Shown here piece after piece: positions 6,092 through 9,213 of a stretch of DNA of 9,213 nucleotides. The stretch's first letter is position 1, and each line of letters begins with the position of its first letter. Both the position numbers and the translations under genes were made by a program. The stretch lies in the NCBI GenBank assembly GCA_016195615.1, contig JACPZF010000082.1, positions 1-9,213 of the forward strand, given 5' to 3'. Origin of the DNA: Candidatus Gottesmanbacteria bacterium. Its GTDB lineage: Bacteria > Patescibacteriota > Microgenomatia > JACPZF01. The notes under the pieces are model-generated. The model saw only the letters and a list, made by a program, of their open reading frames with translations, searched no databases and was not told the DNA's origin.

Positions 6092-7837
6092 CGCACTTAC
6101 GCTGCCGGAGAATTCTTAAGCAGCTACAACGTCTCTTACCAGATTATGGAAGATGGCAATACGATTGTCGAAGAGCAAATCTCCCTTACCAATGAGCTTA
6201 CCACTCGTTTTTCCACAGAAGCAGAGATAACCTTAGGCAGTCCCAATATCTACAATATTTCGGCCTACGACAACATCGGTAAAATTTTTATTAAGGTGAG
6301 TAAGGTTAGCGACGAAACCAAAGTTCACGCTGTTTTTAATGAAAAGGTCGTAGGTGTTGGTAAAACCTATGTCTGGCATCTAAAATACGAAACTCCGGAT
6401 CTGGTTTCCTTAAACGGCCTGGTCAAAGAAATCAACATCCACAAGCTCGAGCTAAATCCCGACATTGAGGAATACAATTTAACTATCCGTTATCCGGAAA
6501 GTTTTGGCCAGGTTTTATATGTTAAACCGGGTAATCAGCCGAAATTATTTTTTAATAAAAACGACCTCGCGAAAAGCCAAATCTCGATTGCTTTCGGCAG
6601 CTATCAGGTTTTTAATTTTAAGCTTAACTACGGCCTTAAGAATCCTAAAATTACGCCGATTTACACCGAAATCGCCCTACCGCCCGATACTAATTATCAA
6701 AAAGTTTTCTTAAAAACGCTCGTTCCCGCACCCCTAGACGTCACGCTTGATCCCGATGGCAACTGGCTGGCGAAATACCAGCTTGGACCCGAGCAAAAAC
6801 TAACCGTGCTGGCAACTGGGTCGGCGCAAATTTTTTCTAGACCCCAAAAACAAGAGGAATCGCTAAATTTTAACGCTCTCAAAAGCCTAAGCTTACCGCA
6901 AAAATATTGGGAGAGCGACAATGAAAAAATTAAGGCCCTGGCTAAACAATTAGGATCGATAAAAGATATCTATAATTACGCGGTTAAGTTTCTTAAATAT
7001 GATTACAACCGCGTTGTTTCGACACCCCAAAGGCTTGGGGCTAAGTTTATTTTAGAGCATCCGGAAAACGCCATCTGCATGGAATTTACGGATCTATTTA
7101 TTAGTTTGGGCCGCTCTCTGGGAACTTCGGTGCGCGAAGTCGACGGTTTTGCCTATACCAATAATAGCAAGCTAAAGCCTTTAAGTTTAAAAAAGGACGT
7201 CCTGCATTCCTGGCCCGAATATTACGATGAGAGTAAAAAGGTTTGGCGGGAAGTCGACCCCACCTGGGAAAATACCAGCGGCGTTGACTATTTTAATGAG
7301 TTTGATCTAAACCATTTTGCCTTTGTTAAAAGAGGACGAAATAGCCAATATCCCTATCCGGCAGGAGCGTACAAGACCAACGGTGATGAAGCCAAGGACG
7401 TGGAAGTTACTTTTGGCAAAAGCGAGGACTTGGAAAGAAGAGATAAAATAGAAATGTCGCTTACGGTTTCTTCGCTCGTCTATGCCGGGTTTTCCTACGA
7501 AGGCACTCTCATTATCAAAAATAGGGGAAATAACCAAACTGAAAAGAAAGTTTTAACTCTGAAAGGAAATAATTTGGAGATAACTTCCGCGCTCACTACG
7601 GAAATTCCACCGATCCCGCCTTTTGGCCAAAGGGAATACAAGATTGCTTTTAAAGGCAGCGCTCCTTCCCAAGACGCTTTTCTGACAGCCTTTTTGGGCT
7701 CTGACAATATTTCTAAAGAGATTAACATTAAACCCCTAACTATTATTTATTTGTTGCCGACTTTCGCTTTGGTTGCAATCGTAGGTTTATTAATCGCATT
7801 TTATCTTTATCGAAAAGTATGGAATCGCAAATCATAG
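6026..7837 (+). CDS. Secreted, membrane-anchored transglutaminase-like (papain-fold) protein
   Basis: This 603-residue protein has an N-terminal signal peptide (hydrophobic residues 5-21, likely cleavage near TYA-AGE, 26/27). An extracytoplasmic beta-rich region (about 28-270) is not recognised. A transglutaminase-like core (about 300-415) follows, then a second beta-rich, Ig-like stretch (about 455-570). One transmembrane helix (about 572-595) is followed by a short basic tail (YRKVWNRKS), which predicts an N-outside, C-inside topology. The catalytic triad fits the family: Cys351 in AICMEFTDLF, His394 in VLHSWPEYY and Asp411 in REVDPTWENT. Bacterial members can be proteases, peptide-crosslinking or amidase enzymes acting on cell-surface proteins; the substrate here is unknown. 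The ATG at 6026 has no Shine-Dalgarno. The gene ends inside uvrC (19-base overlap, different frame), so translation of the two is probably coupled. Its place between uvrA and uvrC suggests co-transcription, not a repair function. Confidence 0.87.
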   Translation: MRKVFYAFFYTLILLYLNSLIPRTYAAGEFLSSYNVSYQIMEDGNTIVEEQISLTNELTTRFSTEAEITLGSPNIYNISAYDNIGKIFIKVSKVSDETKVHAVFNEKVVGVGKTYVWHLKYETPDLVSLNGLVKEINIHKLELNPDIEEYNLTIRYPESFGQVLYVKPGNQPKLFFNKNDLAKSQISIAFGSYQVFNFKLNYGLKNPKITPIYTEIALPPDTNYQKVFLKTLVPAPLDVTLDPDGNWLAKYQLGPEQKLTVLATGSAQIFSRPQKQEESLNFNALKSLSLPQKYWESDNEKIKALAKQLGSIKDIYNYAVKFLKYDYNRVVSTPQRLGAKFILEHPENAICMEFTDLFISLGRSLGTSVREVDGFAYTNNSKLKPLSLKKDVLHSWPEYYDESKKVWREVDPTWENTSGVDYFNEFDLNHFAFVKRGRNSQYPYPAGAYKTNGDEAKDVEVTFGKSEDLERRDKIEMSLTVSSLVYAGFSYEGTLIIKNRGNNQTEKKVLTLKGNNLEITSALTTEIPPIPPFGQREYKIAFKGSAPSQDAFLTAFLGSDNISKEINIKPLTIIYLLPTFALVAIVGLLIAFYLYRKVWNRKS

Positions 7838-9096
7838 ATGCTAAGAAGAAATTTCTAAGAGAAATTCCTCAAGCCTTTGGCATTTATATTTTTAAAAACC
7901 TGGACCAAAAGCCCATTTATATTGGTAAGTCAACCAATATCAAAGATCGCGTCGCTAGTTACTTTGGCCCAACTAATAACCTTAAGATTAAGTTTCTGAT
8001 AAGCGAGGCGAAATTTATCTCTACTGTCTTAGCCGACAACGAAATTGATGCTTTAATTCTGGAAGCTAATTTAATAAAAAAATATCAGCCAAAGTATAAT
8101 TCGGAGCTTAAAGACAGTAAATTTTACCCTTATTTAAAAATAACTGTTAAAGAACCAGTACCGAGGGTTTTAATCTGCCGAAAAGTAGAGTCTGACGGTA
8201 GTCTATATTTTGGGCCCTACCCCAATGCCGGAGGTTTATATCGCATTCTTAAATTCCTCCGCCGCGTTTTTCCCTCGTGTCTTCATAAAAAACCCTATGG
8301 CTCCTGTTTATACGTTCACCTGGGTCTTTGTCCCTATCCCTACGTTAACATAAACCAAAGGCGGTATCGGCAAACGATCAAATATATTATTGACTTTTTG
8401 TCAGGTAAAAAAAATAAAGTTATCCGTATCTTGGAGAAAAATTTAGCGCAAGCGATACGAGAGGAAAAATTCGAGGAGGCTACCATCTTAAAAAAACAGC
8501 TCGAAACGATTGCCATTATGCATCTCTATCGTAAAACGACAGACGACGATTTGGAAAGCCAAGCCAGATTGCAAAAATTGCACGAGACAGAAATCAATTC
8601 CCTTAAAAGTACACTCGCGGCATCTGGCGTATTTGTAAACCAGCTGTCGCGTATCGAAGGCTTTGACGTCTCTAATATCCAAGGAAGAGAAGCGACTGGC
8701 TCTCTGATCGTTTTGGAAAGAGGCTTAGCCAAAAAGAACGATTATAAAAGGTTTCGCATCAAAAGGACTGCTAATATCAACGATTACGCCATGATGAAAG
8801 AAGTAATCTCAAGGCGCTTTACGCATCCGGAGTGGCCTTTTCCCGATTTAATTGTGGTCGATGGCGGAGCCGGGCAGTTAAAAAGCTGTCTTGCGGCCCT
8901 AGGCGCTCTGGATCTAAATATTAGCGCTATCGGACTTGCTAAAAGACTGGAAACGATTTATTTAGCCAGCGGTAAAAAAATCAATTTGACTTTGGATAAC
9001 CCTGGTCTTCATTTAATCCAAAGAGCCAGAGATGAGGCCCATCGTTTTGCCCAAAAATATCACAAGCTGCTTAGGTCAAAATCTATGTTTATTTGA
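7819..9096 (+). CDS. uvrC: UvrC, dual-incision nuclease subunit of the UvrABC excinuclease, short form without helix-hairpin-helix domain
   Basis: UvrC cuts the damaged strand 3' and then 5' of the lesion after binding UvrB. The N-terminal GIY-YIG nuclease is intact: GIY 21-23, YIG 34-36, Arg44, and Glu82 in LILEANLIKKYQPKYN. A Cys-rich stretch follows (Cys154, Cys163, Cys171). The UVR motif is at about 203-235 (AIREEKFEEATILKKQLE). The RNase H-like nuclease has Asp283 (GFDVSNIQG), Asp348 (VVDGGAGQL) and His408 (RARDEAHRF), the 5'-incision triad. The protein stops 17 residues after that histidine (LLRSKSMFI), so the tandem helix-hairpin-helix domain of typical UvrC (about 600 residues) is absent. 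Also odd: in the GRCLGPC-like position the last cysteine is Tyr175. The ATG overlaps the end of the transglutaminase gene by 19 bases. Lack of the C-terminal domain could be normal for this lineage or due to an insertion just downstream. Confidence 0.95.
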   Translation: MESQIIDAKKKFLREIPQAFGIYIFKNLDQKPIYIGKSTNIKDRVASYFGPTNNLKIKFLISEAKFISTVLADNEIDALILEANLIKKYQPKYNSELKDSKFYPYLKITVKEPVPRVLICRKVESDGSLYFGPYPNAGGLYRILKFLRRVFPSCLHKKPYGSCLYVHLGLCPYPYVNINQRRYRQTIKYIIDFLSGKKNKVIRILEKNLAQAIREEKFEEATILKKQLETIAIMHLYRKTTDDDLESQARLQKLHETEINSLKSTLAASGVFVNQLSRIEGFDVSNIQGREATGSLIVLERGLAKKNDYKRFRIKRTANINDYAMMKEVISRRFTHPEWPFPDLIVVDGGAGQLKSCLAALGALDLNISAIGLAKRLETIYLASGKKINLTLDNPGLHLIQRARDEAHRFAQKYHKLLRSKSMFI

Positions 9097-9144
9097 TATA
9101 GCTCTTTAAAAACGAAATGTCAGGTTTTGTAGTATCCTAAAAGA

Positions 9145-9213
9145 GTGATACGCATTAACCTGTCCGATGATGAAAAACATCTTCTTAAAGGATATTTTAC
9201 CACATCACCCATA
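9145..9213 (+). CDS. N-terminal fragment of an unidentified protein, possibly an IS630-type transposase or HTH protein (3' end outside window)
   Basis: From GTG 9145-9147 the frame is open to the right edge (23 codons), reading (M/V)IRINLSDDEKHLLKGYF and then TTSPI. The nearest upstream stop in frame is TAG 9130-9132, so GTG is the only usual start codon available. The pattern of a short beta strand followed by a charged helix (LSDDEKHLL) resembles the first residues of IS630-family transposases and related helix-turn-helix proteins (L-T/S-x-x-E-x-x-x-L). Twenty-three residues cannot prove this. It starts 48 bases after the uvrC stop; that spacer shows no strong terminator. If it is an insertion sequence, its left end should lie between about 9097 and 9144, and TA dinucleotides, the target of that family, occur at 9097-9100. 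Confidence 0.35.
   Translation, partial: MIRINLSDDEKHLLKGYFTTSPI

Noticed and set aside
6504..7728. Short frames on both strands within the transglutaminase-like gene
   Set aside because: They are alternative-frame shadows of a gene with an intact catalytic triad, signal peptide and membrane anchor.
8488..8732. Two minus-strand frames within uvrC
   Set aside because: They are antisense to the RNase H-like domain of uvrC and have no independent support.
9097..9145. Intrinsic terminator after uvrC
   Set aside because: The only pairing found is CTCTTT (9102-9107) with AAAGAG (9140-9145), 6 bp with a 32-base loop and no following T run.
1..9213. CRISPR array, tRNA or rRNA gene
   Set aside because: No regularly spaced repeats of CRISPR size and no tRNA- or rRNA-like sequence were seen; the intergenic gaps are all 119 bases or shorter.

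Overview
The window is dominated by the nucleotide excision repair genes of a bacterium. From left to right it holds the 3' end of an amidinotransferase-like gene (+), lexA (-), a 119-base divergent control region, then uvrB, uvrA, a secreted transglutaminase-like protein gene and uvrC, all on the + strand. At the right edge is the start of an unidentified, possibly transposase, reading frame. All three subunits of the UvrABC excinuclease and the SOS repressor therefore sit in one locus of about 9 kb.

The organism looks like a member of the Patescibacteria (Candidate Phyla Radiation), perhaps Microgenomates-like. This is an inference. The clues are a very short UvrC without helix-hairpin-helix domains, nearly absent Shine-Dalgarno sequences, tight gene packing, AT-leaning sequence with small octamer repeats, and a palindromic element placed in frame inside a core gene. 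TGA ends uvrA and uvrC at the positions expected for the families, so there is no sign of the TGA=glycine code used by Gracilibacteria/SR1.

Between lexA and uvrB lies a 17-bp near-perfect palindrome flanked on both sides by the same TATAAT on the lexA strand. It is the best candidate for the LexA operator, and it resembles neither the E. coli nor the Gram-positive SOS box. Damage would activate LexA self-cleavage (Ala91-Gly92, Ser127/Lys165) and could release lexA and, from the same site, the uvrB-uvrA-transglutaminase-uvrC run. UvrA2-UvrB finds the lesion, UvrB verifies it, and UvrC cuts on both sides. The embedded transglutaminase-like gene has a signal peptide and a C-terminal membrane anchor. 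It overlaps uvrC by 19 bases, so it shares the transcript, but its product would act at the cell envelope and has no obvious repair role.

The most notable points are: (1) a 68-bp palindromic element, translated in frame, that forms the linker between the two ATPase halves of UvrA; (2) the unusual candidate LexA operator; (3) UvrC ending right after its nuclease domain, close to a possible insertion sequence, and with one cysteine of the usual four-cysteine cluster replaced; (4) octamer repeats that form a long inverted repeat around the start of the transglutaminase gene.
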